A program made the position numbers and the translations under genes. From NCBI GenBank assembly GCA_947095535.1, contig OX352772.1, forward strand, positions 170,710,613 through 170,774,612: a DNA stretch of 64,000 nt, read 5' to 3'. This document shows positions 23,874-33,606 of the stretch, in pieces. How positions within the stretch are numbered: the first letter of the stretch is position 1; every line of letters starts with the position of its first letter. The notes under the pieces are model-generated. The model was not told the DNA's origin. It ran no database searches and was given only the letters and a program-made list of their open reading frames with translations. This DNA comes from Poecilobothrus nobilitatus (taxonomy: Eukaryota; Arthropoda; Insecta; Diptera; Dolichopodidae).

Positions 23874-24232
23874 GTTACATATTTGTCAAACTCTCTTGAT
23901 ACAAAAATAGCAGACACTACGTCAGCATTTCCTGTTATTGCAAAATAATAAAACTTATTACAAAATTATTTATAATCAATATCATATTGGAAACATGTTC
24001 AATCATAATTTTATCATGAAAGATTGTTATTGCTAAATAAATTAAAATAGTTTCACATTTCAATATGCGAAAATAAAATTAATTACTTTCCCACAATAAC
24101 AAAATTATGCAATTGCTCAAATTACACCAAAATTATTAACTTTAAATTATTAAAATAAAAAATGTATAAATTGCCGAATTTGCAATTAATAAGCTATAAA
24201 TACCTGTACATTTTCTAATTAGAATTAAGTCT
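23874..24232 (+). repeat. Errantivirus 3' LTR, first part (interrupted)
   Basis: Starts AGTTACATATTTG after the purine tract. From TACGTCAGC (23918) it matches the 5' LTR to GAATTAAGTCT at 24232, where the inner element is inserted. It continues at 30020-30143. Confidence 0.9.
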
Positions 24233-24410
24233 TGTAAGATTTGTAATTTAATATGGCAATAATGCCAAAATAAATTATATTACGGTATAAATTTTATCGT
24301 AAATTTAAATAAAAAATTGTATATAAAGAGAGGAAAAAAATTAATAAAATGTTTTTGTTATACAGATTTTTAAAAGAAGAACTTAGTATTTTTTCTATTT
24401 AATTACTACA
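24233..24410 (+). repeat. Inner Gypsy 5' LTR (178 bp)
   Basis: TG...CA-bounded repeat, identical over its full length to 29838-30015. Includes AATAAA-like signals (AATAAATT, AATAAAAT) that could serve polyadenylation. Confidence 0.92.
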
Positions 24411-24413
24411 AAA

Positions 24414-24426
24414 TCAGAAGTGGGAT
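24414..24426 (+). promoter_or_regulatory. Inner Gypsy primer-binding site (putative)
   Basis: TCAGAAGTGGGAT shortly after the LTR looks complementary to the 3' region of a leucine tRNA, as in some Ty3/Gypsy elements that use an internal tRNA segment. Based on recall only. Confidence 0.45.
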
Positions 24427-24854
24427 GATCCTGTTAATTAAAATACAATTAAAATTTTGAATAATTATAAAAAAAAAAAATTGTTTTAAGAAGGTGTTAT
24501 GTTTTATGTTTTATGAAAAAATTATTCGATTTATTTAAAAAAAAAAAACAGGAAAATTTTAAATTTATGTGTTATGTAAAAAATTATTCATTTTATGATC
24601 AAAGACAATATAATTAAATTAAAAGTGAAGCATATTAAAAAATTGCGGTAAAGACGACTAAAAGGGATTGTGTATTCAGATTGTTTCGTAAAGGCCGTAT
24701 ATTATATACTGTAAAAAAAAAAGCGATAGCTAAGCGCGTGGTACAACACATTTTGAAGAATATAATATTAACATTAAATATCCGATTTCTAACATCTTGA
24801 TAATCAACCGGTGAATTTAAAATTTAATTTAAAGTATTTTAAATAATTAAAATC
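24427..24854 (+). other. Inner Gypsy leader
   Basis: A/T-rich untranslated leader with poly-A tracts and repeats of TTTTATGTTTTATGAAAAA (near 24498 and 24560). No gene. Confidence 0.5.
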
Positions 24855-25960
24855 ATGGACGTTCGGGTACAAGAATTTTTAAAGAAAGCTACAGATGTAA
24901 TGCTCAAAGAAAAATTGAAAGAAATGAATTTAATGACATCGGGAAATAAAGCAGTATTAATTTTACGAATAGAAGAAAGGGTGAGAAGTATGGAAGAAGA
25001 AAATATTGAAAAGTTTTTCTCTAATATAAACTATGAAACGTTAGAAAATGATACATCTTTAATCAATATTCCAATAGAAGAAGAAATGTTAAATAATAAT
25101 AGCGAAGAGATTGATGATGAAATCGAACGTTTGCGTAAACAGTTGAAGAAAAAACAAGAAGTTATTGAATTACGACGCCAATTAGCTAAACTGGATCAAG
25201 AGGTTAGAAGATCGAATGCATCCAACGTTCCATTCAATTTTAAAGATGTGGAAGAATCCATAAATTCATTTAATGGGGACGATAGTTTTAGTATAAAAAA
25301 GTGGATTACACAAATAGAAGAAGCAGCAGAAGTTTTAGGTTGGAATGAAAAAGCATGTTTCATGTATTCCAGATGGTTATTATCTAGTACAGCTAAATTG
25401 TTTTTACGCTCCGTTTCACCTAAATCATGGAATGATTTGAAAACAGTACTGTTACAAGAATTTGATGATAAAGTCACTAGTACACAAATCCATAACCAAT
25501 TACGAAATCGTAAAAGAAAAAAATAATGAAACATGGCAGTAATATTTGTTTTCCATGCAAGAAATCTCATTGGCAGCTAATATAGAAGAAGGAGATTTAA
25601 TACAATATATTATCAAAGGTATTAATGATACTTACACCAATAAAATTATTCTATACCATTCAAATACAATGGCTGAATTGAAAGTTGCACTCCGCAAATA
25701 TGACGAATTAAAAAATAATTATAGAAACAATGTTAATGAATATAATAAAAATCAATCAAGTGACATCAAAAATAAAAAAATAATACCGAATGTTATAGTA
25801 ATGAAGTGTTTCAACTGTAATCAGCCTGGACATATTGCTACCAAGTGTCCATATCCTATACGAGCCAAGGGAACCTGTTACAATTGTGGAAAAACTGGAC
25901 ATCGATTTGAAGAATGTAAAGAAAAAAAAATTAATGTAATTAAAAAATCAGGCGTTAATT
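24855..25960 (+). pseudogene. gag: Inner Gypsy gag (SAP-like start, capsid, two CCHC knuckles)
   Basis: ATG 24855 opens a frame whose first 40 residues resemble a SAP DNA-binding motif (LKEKLKEMNLMTSGNKAVLI). A charged coiled coil (IERLRKQLKKKQEV) follows. A capsid region runs over FNGDDSFSIKKWITQIE and LLQEFDDKV to 25526, where the frame is lost, and continues from 25546 (FSMQEISLAANIEEGDL). Knuckles CFNCNQPGHIATKC and CYNCGKTGHRFEEC lie at about 25805-25920. The protein would form virus-like particles. There is a frameshift at 25520-25545. Confidence 0.82.
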
Positions 25961-26033
25961 TAAATCACAATTTTGAGAGAATGGTCAAATTTATTTTGAC
26001 CATTCAAAACAAAAGATCATCAAGCTACGTCAG

Positions 26034-26509
26034 AAATCACATGTTTAGCACTTTTAGATTCGGGCAGTCCGATCAATATTATCCAGCAACAATACATTCC
26101 ATCATATGTTATATATCAGGAAAATTTAGATAAGTTAAATTATGTGGGTATTAATAATAGTAAGTTAGATATAGTTGGTTCGATCAAGGCTAAAATTGAA
26201 TTTAATAGTTTATATATTGATAGTAAAATATTGGTAGTAAAAAATTATTCAATTGCTTACCCGGTAATTTTAGGTAGATTGTTTATTGAAGCATGTAATC
26301 TGGAATTAAGGCCTAAAGAAGAATGTAATAAAGAAAATAATAAGAAAATTGATAAAATGTTGTTCACCAATAATGAAGATTCAAATGCAGAAATGGTAAA
26401 GAATGGAAGTTCACGAAACATTGATGACGATAATTTATTTTTAAATCAAATTTTATGTATTGATATATCTAACAATAGCTTAGATAATGAGGTATGTGTT
26501 GAACATTAA
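26034..26509 (+). pseudogene. Inner Gypsy protease
   Basis: In a frame different from the knuckles, ALLDSGSPINII gives the aspartic-protease active site (DSG). A second strand with VILGRLFIEA lies near 26270 and an acidic linker follows. An inverted repeat at 25979-26005, exactly between knuckles and protease, coincides with the change of frame. Confidence 0.75.
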
Positions 26510-27452
26510 TAATAAAATTCAATATAATATACAAAATGAAATCAAAAACATGTTTAAAACCGCTTGGTTACTTGTGAAACAAAATAAAGATTTTGGGGGA
26601 AGAAAGATAAATTTTGAAATGGAAATTAGGGTAAAAGATCATAAACCATTTTATAGTACACCCAGAAAATTACCAATAACACATGAACAAGCTTTGAAAA
26701 AAATATTAGATGATTTGTTAGCACGAAATATAATTCGGGAAAGTAATTCGCCATACGCGTCAGCAATAGTATTAGTTAAAAAGAAAAATAATGAGTTAAG
26801 GAAATGTGTGGACTATCGGGAACTAAATAAAATAACATTAAGGGATAATTTTCCATTGCAACTAATAGAAAGTCAATTTGGACGTCTTAACCTGAAAAAT
26901 GGTTTTCACCATGTGAAAATAGCTGAAAATTCTGTTAAATACACAGCTTTTATAACACCATTAGGGCATTTTGAATATTTAAAAATGCCATTTGGATTAA
27001 AAAATTTGGCAGCTACATTTGAAAGGTTTATGAAAAAACTGTTCGATCCATTAATCTCATCCGGTAAGCTTTTAACATTTATAGATGACCTACTGATAGC
27101 TACTGAAACCATTAATGAACATTTACAAATTTTACAAGAAGTATTATCAATAGTTGTGGATAATTCACTTCATTTACGATTTGATAAATGTTCAATATTA
27201 CAGGAAGAAGTTGTGTATTTAGGGCATAAAATAACAGGTGACGGAATTCTGCCAAATGAAGATAATCTCAAAGCCATTAAAGAATTTCCTATTCCAAATA
27301 GTGTTAAAAATGTTCAAAGTTTTATAGGACTTAGCTCATATTTCAGAAAATTTATAAAAGATTTCGCTATTATTGCTAAACCTTTGACAGATCTTACAAG
27401 AAAAGAAAATAATTTTAAATTTGGTTTAGAGGAACTCACAGCTTCACTGTGA
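26487..27452 (+). pseudogene. pol: Inner Gypsy reverse transcriptase with an altered catalytic motif
   Basis: Covers the RT from YSTPRKLPITHEQ through CVDYRELNKIT, the fingers and palm, MPFGLKN and FIDDLL, and the connection (FIGLSSYFRKFI). Motif A reads LNLKNGFHH where LDLKSGYHQ-type sequences are expected, so the first catalytic Asp is Asn (a G-to-A change). Motif C FIDD is intact. This copy should not polymerise DNA. The frame ends at 27452 and RNase H continues in another frame. Confidence 0.85.
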
Positions 27453-27850
27453 TGTAAGTAGTATAGGTTTCGGGGCGGTATTAATGCAAAAACAGATAGA
27501 TGGAAAGTTTCATCTGATATCTTATTTTTCAAAACGCGCTTCGGAATCTGAAAAAAATTATCATAGTTACGAAATGGAAACCCTAGCAATAATATATGCA
27601 TTAAGAAGATTTTATATTTATTTAGTGGGAATAAAATTCAAAATTATAACTGATTGCCAGGCTTTGACGCAGACTCTTAATAAAAAATTTATAAATCCAA
27701 GAATTTCACGGTGGGCGTTAGAATTACAAAACTATGATTATGTAATTGAACATCGTAAGAGTGGATTAATGTTCATATAGATGCTTTAAGCAGGTCTATA
27801 AATATATTTTATGTTAGTGATGAATCATTTGAGTATATATTAGCGGCGGC
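27453..27850 (+). pseudogene. Inner Gypsy RNase H
   Basis: 27484-27780 encodes the RNase H domain: YFSKRASESEKNYHSYEMETLAIIYALRRF and TDCQAL (catalytic Glu and Asp), then RWALELQNYDYVIEHRKSG and, after a shift, the linking VDALSR-like segment near 27779. It would degrade RNA in RNA:DNA hybrids. Confidence 0.8.
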
Positions 27851-29061
27851 TCAGAAACAAGATCCAACAATTTCTAAAATTACTAACGAATTGACAAAAC
27901 AAGAGAGTGCTAAATTTGAATTAGTGGATGGCTTAATATATAAGAAAATTAAGGGAAATGTATATTTCTATATACCAAATGCAATGGAAAATCGGGTTAT
28001 ACAAACATATCACGAACAAATGTGTCATGCAGGAGTTGAAAAGTGTCAAGATATAATCTCTAGAATATATTGATTTCCTAGAATGAAAGAGAAAATTAAA
28101 ATATACATTCAAGGATGTTTCAAATGTGCATATTTTTCTCCTCAATCTGGAAAACCTGAAGGAGAATTGCATAATATTCCAAAAGGTTGTCTTCCATTTG
28201 ATACTTTTCATATAGACCATTATGGCCCGCTTGCATGTTCTACATTAAAAAATAGACACATATTCTTGATAATTGATGCCTTTACAAAGTTTGTTAAACT
28301 TTATGCAGTAAAAAGTACAAACACTAAAGAAGTTGTAGAATGCTTAAAGAAATGTTTTGAATATTATAGTAGACCAAATCGAATAATTTCAGACCACGGA
28401 ACGTGTTTTACATTTTCAGAATTTGAAGAATTTGTATCAGACTATAACATTCATCACATTAAAATTGCAACATTGACACCCCAAGCAAATGGTCAAGTAG
28501 AAAGAGTCAATAGAGTTCTAACCGCTATGCTCTCTAAAAATTGCGATGCTGATTCTACAATTAATTGGGATAAATATTTGATTAAAATAGAATTCGCCTT
28601 AAATAATACAATAAATAGAAGCACAGGCTTTTCGCCTAGTATATTATTATTCGGTGTTATACAAAAGGGAATAGTATATGATAAGGTTGCAGAATTTTTG
28701 AATAATCAACTAAATAAAGAAAATAGTAGGGATTTATTAAATATAAGAAAACACGCTGAAAAAAATATATTAAGGTCCCAAAAATATAACAAACAAAAAT
28801 ACGATAGTTCACATAAGAAACCACATATATATAAATTACACGACTTAGTTAAAAAATAACGTTACAGTGCCGGGAATTAATAAAAAATTATTAGTAAAAT
28901 TTCGAGGGCCTTATGAGGTAATTCAAATACTGCAAAATGATAGATATTTAGTTAGTGACATAGAGGGTTTACAAGTAACACGGTTACCATATAAAAGTAT
29001 ATGCTCTCCTACTAATATGAAACCATTCTTTATTACTTCTGAAAGTGAAATCTCGTTGTAA
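27851..29061 (+). pseudogene. Inner Gypsy integrase with GPY/F domain
   Basis: The zinc motif H-H-C-C is visible (YHEQMCHAG, then CFKCAYF), with a TGA stop at about 28072 between its halves. The catalytic core 28083-28859 has HIDHYGPL, ISDHGTCF and GQVERVNR, the D,D35E triad. 28867-29061 continues after a stop with KFRGPYEVIQIL, a GPY/F-type C-terminal module that helps bind DNA. All key residues remain, but two stops split the protein. Confidence 0.85.
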
Positions 29062-29837
29062 GTATATAATCTATTATGTAAACGTATTGATAACTCGGCT
29101 TGGAGCATTCCAGATTGCATGATCCAATTTAAAATATAAAAAGAAGAGTGACCAGCTGATTAGTATATAATGTAAAAATTTTTTGAGTTTAAAAATATTT
29201 CAAATACATAAGATTATAAGATGATTAATATATAAGAGTAAAAAATTTTTTTGATTTTAAAAATGTTAATAATTAAAATATAAAAAGAAGAATCACCAGC
29301 TGATTAGTATATAATGTAAAAATTTTTTGAGTTTAAAATATTTCAAATACATAAGATTATAAGATGATTAATATATAAGAGTAAAAAATTTTTTTGATTT
29401 TAAAAATTTTAATAATTAAAATATTAAAAAAAAAAAAAAAAGAAAAAAAAATTTTTTGTGGTGAGTCGATGTGATATATGTATATCAAATATGTATAAGT
29501 AGGTATAATGTAAGTACATTATCGAAATTAGATAATATAATGAAAGTTCTAAGTACATAATTGCATTATAGAATGTATTCAAAAATAAAATGAACAATAA
29601 TAAAATAAAAATTTATTAAAAATTTTTATGATATAATATAATGAAGCAGAAATATTATATTAGGAACTGTATGTACATTGCAGAAATAAACAGAAGTATA
29701 TCTGATACACAATAAGTTCAAATTATTGTATGTTAGAATATATCCATCAAAATAAATAAAAAATAAAACATTTGTGTAGAAATAATATTGTAACCTAAGA
29801 CAAATGAGGTCATTGTCATAAGTCAGGATGACCGAAC
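29062..29837 (+). other. Inner Gypsy 3' untranslated region with tandem repeat
   Basis: Non-coding. Two 145-bp direct repeats lie at 29130-29274 and 29275-29420, followed by a poly-A tract near 29427. No clear polypurine tract is seen before the 3' LTR. Confidence 0.7.
29130..29420 (+). repeat. 145-bp tandem duplication in the inner Gypsy 3' UTR
   Basis: Both copies start AAAATATAAAAAGAAGA, contain ACCAGCTGATTAGTATATAA and end in TTTTAAAAAT(G/T)TTAATAATT, with few differences. Confidence 0.9.
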
Positions 29838-30015
29838 TGTAAGATTTGTAATTTAATATGGCAATAATGCCAAAATAAATTATATTACGGTATAAATTTT
29901 ATCGTAAATTTAAATAAAAAATTGTATATAAAGAGAGGAAAAAAATTAATAAAATGTTTTTGTTATACAGATTTTTAAAAGAAGAACTTAGTATTTTTTC
30001 TATTTAATTACTACA
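29838..30015 (+). repeat. Inner Gypsy 3' LTR (178 bp)
   Basis: Identical to 24233-24410; followed by the right GTCT target duplication and then the remainder of the errantivirus 3' LTR. Confidence 0.92.
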
Positions 30016-30019
30016 GTCT

Positions 30020-30143
30020 CGATTAAGTCTTAGACATATTAATGTCGAAATAAAGATTCAAATTTTAAAACTTAAATAAGTTGTGTTTTTATTTAAAAAT
30101 AGTTGTTATTTTTTTATGTAATTGCAAAAGCAAATACAAAAGT
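30020..30143 (+). repeat. Errantivirus 3' LTR, second part
   Basis: Continues the 3' LTR exactly where it stopped at 24232 (CGATTAAGTCTTAGACAT...) and ends CAAAAGT, followed by AGTG. Matches 5' LTR positions from about 17628 to 17752. Confidence 0.9.
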
Positions 30144-30147
30144 AGTG

Positions 30148-30204
30148 TGGATACTCTAAAAGCGCTTTAAAAGATTTTTCACCCCTCATGAAAAAAAAAA
30201 AAAA
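30148..30204 (+). other. 3' UTR end and poly(A) of the R1-like LINE
   Basis: TGGATACTCTAAAAGCGC... directly follows the AGTG duplication and leads to a run of A (30189-30204), then the (TTA)n tract. This completes the R1-like element interrupted at 17306. Confidence 0.65.
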
Positions 30205-30571
30205 ATTATTATTATTATTATTGTTGTTATTGTTATTATTTTACTACAGAGTCAGCGCCATCCGTAAATAACAACGTGCAGCAGTATATAACACCTTACT
30301 TGCATGATATAACCAAAGATACACCACTGTAGCAGCTATTATTATTATTACTATTATTATTAGTATTATTATTATTATAATTATTGTTATTATTACTATT
30401 ACTATTATTATTATTAATATTATTATTGTTATTATTACTACTATTAACTATACGATATACATTATTACGATATAAAAGTACTACATATTTTTTATTTATG
30501 ACCTGACCGGGGTTTGAATCCAAGACCCTTCGATTGAAAGGTTGGCGACTTAACCACTGCGCCATGAGCCA
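30205..30571 (-). repeat. tRNA-derived SINE-like head with (TAA)n array unit
   Basis: On the minus strand 30571-30490 reads like a tRNA 5' part, with box A TGGCGCAGTGG and a box B-like GGATTCAAACC, followed by non-pairing sequence, so it is a SINE-type head and not a tRNA gene. Downstream on that strand is a third unit of the AGTCAGCGCC/(TAA)n array, continuous with 11880-12365 before the R1-like insertion. The 89-residue frame here is a by-product of this SINE-like sequence. Confidence 0.7.
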
Positions 30572-30937
30572 GATTATCTGTGCATCATAACATCATAATT
30601 GATTGATAATTGATAAAGCAATTTCATATATATATTAATTATAATCAATAATCATTAATCTTACACTTGAATATTTTATACATAATTATTAATTACACAT
30701 ACATACTTACCTATTTTACATATTATCACATCACCACAGCCAAAGCTTTAGTACCTATATTAAAAAAAAAAAACAACAAAATCCAACTAGAAGATAAGAA
30801 GAAGAAGTAGAAGACTAAAAGAACATAGCTAAGAATAGAGAGAAAATTAACAAAAAAATAAACAAGAGAGAGTATTTTTTTTTTTTTGTTTAGCCAATTG
30901 CGGTACCCTATAATTAACTTCTTAAGTAGAATTTTGT
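30572..30937. other. Subterminal DNA of the 30-kb insertion
   Basis: A/T-rich with poly-A and poly-T tracts (30760-30775, 30868-30882) and AAGAAGAAG repeats. No gene seen. Confidence 0.4.
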
Positions 30938-30971
30938 TTGTTGAAATGTCTTATTATATTTCTAGTCTTTG
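30938..30971 (-). repeat. Right terminal inverted repeat of the 30-kb insertion
   Basis: Inverted counterpart of 934-966; the element ends TAGTCTTTG, followed by ATTAAAC (30972-30978), the right target duplication. Confidence 0.8.
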
Positions 30972-31660
30972 ATTAAACTCAAAAAGACATGTTTTTGTTA
31001 AACAGGCGAACATAATTTTTTCGAATTCCTTATAAAAACCTATTTATAAAAAAAATTATACTAATTTTATCATTATTAATTAAATTTATATATTAAATTT
31101 AAAATTTGAATTAAATAATTAAAACAAAATAAATTATATATTAAAAATATAATTTATAAAAAAATCGTTAATAATTGCTAATTCTAAACATACAAATATT
31201 TTTTATTATTAAAAATGTTTAATAATTTATTTAACAGCTCATCCCGTTAAATATAACTTTAAATTAATAATGAATTTATAAAATAAATTATTACATCATA
31301 AAAAGCTAAATTAAATACAATTCTTAAAAAACTAGATATCAAGGAATACGAATAACATTTCATTTCTAACTAAATATTTATAATAAATTTATAACATTCA
31401 CTATTATATTTAATTAAATCATTCCTTTTCGAGAAAATTTTAAAAAAAATTTTTATTTAATAAACCCTGATATACAAGGTACGAAAAATGAAATCTTCTT
31501 TTTAATTATATATTTTTCAATTATTTCAAAATTCTTTTAAAATACAAATAAACTATTATTAAAATTATTAGTTTTCATAAAATACTAAAGCAATAATAAA
31601 ATAATTATTTTTAATAATAATATAACAAAAAAAATATTAATAATTAAATATTATCAAAAG
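30972..31660 (-). rRNA. rrnL: NUMT 16S rRNA (rrnL), 5' half
   Basis: Resumes 16S at ATTAAACTCAAAAAGACATG and continues through the TTGTTAAACAGGCGAA block and the CCTGATATACAAGGTAC block. The two halves together (about 1.3 kb) equal the usual insect 16S length. The 5' limit is uncertain because tRNA-Val is not recognisable. Confidence 0.88.
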
Positions 31661-31679
31661 ATAATTTTCTTACCTAAAT

Positions 31680-32390
31680 ACATTTAAATAATTTTATTGT
31701 AACCCATAAATACTTAATTATAAGCTGCACCTTGACCTGATTTACTTTTTTTATATAAAATTATGAAAATTATTTTTCTTATAAAATTTTCAATTAACAG
31801 CGGTATACAAACTAAAAAACAAAATTAAGTGAGGTATATCTATCTTGGTTTATCGATTATACTACAGGTTCCTCTAAATAGACTAAAATACCGCCAAATT
31901 TTTTAAGTTTCAAGACCTTAACTAATACTACTCTCATATTTTTAATTATACAATTTTTATAATAGAGTATCTAATCCTAGTTTAATACAAACATTTTTAA
32001 GCTTCAATATCTAGTTATATATTAATTTAAATAAATTAAAATTTCATCTAAAAATTTATTATTATTTATTAAATAATTTTTTATTTAACTCAATCCAATA
32101 TAATTTACTTGTATTTTTTGTATAACCGCAGCTGCTGTAGCCAATACTTAACAGTATTAATAATTCTAGAATTACCTAATAATTAATAATATTTACTGCG
32201 AATTTTTAATTAATCTTTTAGAATAAAATAAATTCACACAAAAATTTACATGTAAAACAAACTTATAATAAATTAATAAGCCAAAATAAAACTTTTTAAA
32301 AATAAAACTAAAACTTTATAAAAATAAATGTTATAATATAGTAAAATCTATAAATTAAATAAAAATTATACTTATAAAATAATTATTAAT
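31680..32390 (-). rRNA. rrnS: NUMT 12S rRNA (rrnS), 3' end missing
   Basis: Conserved 12S blocks are seen on the plus strand: TTGTAACCCATAA, AAGCTGCACCTTGACCTGA, AGGTTCCTCTAAATAGAC, GAGTATCTAATCCTAGTTTA and ACCGCAGCTGCTG. The 3' portion beyond TTGTAACCC (about 200 bp in related species) and tRNA-Val cannot be found, so a deletion joins 16S and 12S near 31660-31690. The 5' end is estimated. Confidence 0.88.
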
Positions 32391-32569
32391 TAATTTAAAA
32401 AAAAAAATAATACTATAGATAAATTATAAAAATATTAATTAAATTGAAATGTTAATAGTTAACTAATTTAAATAAAATATTTTATAAATTATATTTATAT
32501 ATTATATCATAAATAGTTATATATATATATTTTTTTTTTAATATAAATATTTAATATTATAATATATAC

Positions 32570-32619
<50 letters not shown>

Positions 32620-32945
32620 AATATTTAATATATATATAAATAATCTATATATATATAGATTTATTTCTAATTTATATAGATGCATATATTAATGATTCTC
32701 TATAATATATATATAATTTATATTAATATAAATTCAATAATAATAGATTATATATATATAATATAAATATTTAATATATATATAAATAATCTATATATAT
32801 TTATTTATTTCTAATTTATATAGATGCATATATTAATGATTCTCTATAATATATATATATAATTTATGTTAATATAAATTCAATAATAATAGATTATATA
32901 TATATAATATAAATATTTAATATATATATATAAATAATCTATACA
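32391..32945. other. NUMT control region, left part, with repeats and (TA)n
   Basis: Extremely A+T-rich sequence after 12S with a T-run near 32529, (TA)n at 32580-32612 and repeats of about 145 bp whose TTTCTAATTTATATAGATGC cores start near 32663 and 32808. This is the position of the mitochondrial A+T-rich replication control region. It is interrupted by LINE B. Confidence 0.8.
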
Positions 32946-33092
32946 TTTATTATTAAATTTTTCATATTTAACTATATAAATATATAAAATACATAAAATA
33001 GTATTTTAATAATTACATTCATTACATTATTACAATAAAACTTTAAATCTTATTTTATATATCCAATATTTTTTACGCTAAGATAAATTTAA

Positions 33093-33128
33093 ACTATACA
33101 GTAGCGAATTCACGCTATGGCGTATAGT
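33093..33128. repeat. Short inverted repeat near the LINE B edge
   Basis: ACTATAC (33093-33099) pairs with GTATAGT (33122-33128) and TAGCG (33102-33106) with CGCTA (33113-33117), forming a possible hairpin. Confidence 0.6.
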
Positions 33129-33208
33129 TATATTATAAATTTGATTCTTAAATTTAACTTAATGCTAATAAAAGTGTTAATAAAAGTGTGAAGTTTACAA
33201 AAATAATA

Positions 33209-33606
33209 TTATTTTATGCATGAACAAAACGGATAAATAGAACAGCATAAGTAATTTAAAATTTCTTTAGAAATAATTTTACCATATACATCTTCATATT
33301 CACAGTCGAAGTATAACCTTGAAATGCGATCTTTAAAATTTTGAATATTTTGCTTTTCATTTATTTTTTTTATGTGCATGCATGTTTTTGAATATTTTGG
33401 CATTTGAAGCTTGCAGGATTTATTTTATTGTATATTTCATTTAAAGCAACCCATTTAAAATCATTTATATAGTCAACTGAGAAATTATTTTTATAGTTGA
33501 AAGACACTGAATTATAGCTGTTATAAATATTAAATTGAGGTGGAATGTCAATAGGTTTTTTTAAACAAAGTTGATTATCATCGGCATTACTTAATAGCTC
33601 CATCAA
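33209..33606 (-). pseudogene. Unrecognised coding remnant, two overlapping frames
   Basis: Frames 33606-33370 (starting MMELLSNADDNQLCLKKPIDIPP) and 33403-33209 (MPKYSKTCMHIKKINEKQN) look like one protein of about 130 residues split by a frameshift. It has several Cys and aromatic residues but no family I recognise. It directly follows the RT on the same strand, so it could be the tail of LINE B ORF2 or a separate inserted gene. Confidence 0.35.

Larger units (their letters stand above)
24233..30015 (+). mobile_element. Inner Ty3/Gypsy retrotransposon nested in the errantivirus 3' LTR
   Basis: Flanked by identical 178-bp LTRs (24233-24410, 29838-30015) that begin TGTAAG and end TACA, and by GTCT duplications (24229-24232, 30016-30019). 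Gag with a SAP-like start and two CCHC knuckles, then protease, RT, RNase H and integrase, in Ty3/Gypsy order, with no env. The leucine-tRNA-like primer site and this gag suggest the Mdg3/blastopia-type lineage, with low certainty. The identical LTRs indicate a recent insertion, yet the coding region has many breaks. Confidence 0.9.
17307..30143 (+). mobile_element. Endogenous errantivirus (Gypsy-group insect retrovirus), defective
   Basis: LTRs start with AGTT, the target duplication is AGTG (17303-17306 and 30144-30147), a purine tract AAAGGAGGGAGA precedes the 3' LTR, and gag, pol and env-like genes follow in order. The env-like gene with a basic cleavage site places it among errantiviruses. 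The 3' LTR is interrupted by a second Ty3/Gypsy element (24233-30015); without it the provirus is about 7.05 kb. Gag and pol are frameshifted and carry stops, so this copy is not competent. Confidence 0.88.
12366..30204 (+). mobile_element. R1-like non-LTR retrotransposon, split by an errantivirus
   Basis: A G+C-richer 5' UTR (12366-12796) leads to a zinc-knuckle ORF1 (12797-14192) and an endonuclease/RT ORF2 (14184-17160). The 3' UTR begins at about 17161 and is cut at 17306 by the errantivirus. It resumes at 30148 after the AGTG duplication and ends in an A-run at about 30189-30204. The element sits in a (TTA)n tract, the same sequence on both sides. The combination of three Cys-rich gag knuckles, R1-type endonuclease text and a C-terminal Cys/His motif points to the R1 clade. 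Confidence 0.8.
934..30971. mobile_element. TIR-bounded 30-kb composite insertion in 16S, probably founded by a P-like element
   Basis: Both ends begin, reading inwards, with CAAAGAC, then after a few variable bases share an exact 20-bp inverted repeat (947-966 and 30938-30957). The 7-bp ATTAAAC directly flanks both ends (927-933 and 30972-30978). This is the signature of a DNA transposon. A P/THAP9-type transposase remnant (1433-4006) lies next to the left end with its C-terminus facing it. The rest is nested younger elements. P-family elements usually make 8-bp duplications; seven bases match here, so the eighth may have mutated or the superfamily may differ. That the transposase belongs to these TIRs is inference. 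Confidence 0.72.

Noticed and set aside
30296..30565. Asn-rich 89-residue protein on the minus strand
   Set aside because: It translates the SINE-like head and (TAA)n tract; such frames recur wherever this kind of SINE does.
30490..30571. Functional nuclear tRNA gene on the minus strand
   Set aside because: A and B boxes are present but the 3' side does not pair with the 5' acceptor and runs into an A/T-rich body; it is a SINE-like head.
32580..32900. CRISPR-like array (repeats of about 145 bp with A/T spacers)
   Set aside because: Two plus two copies of a mitochondrial control-region repeat in a eukaryotic sequence; no short palindromic repeat with unique spacers and no cas genes.
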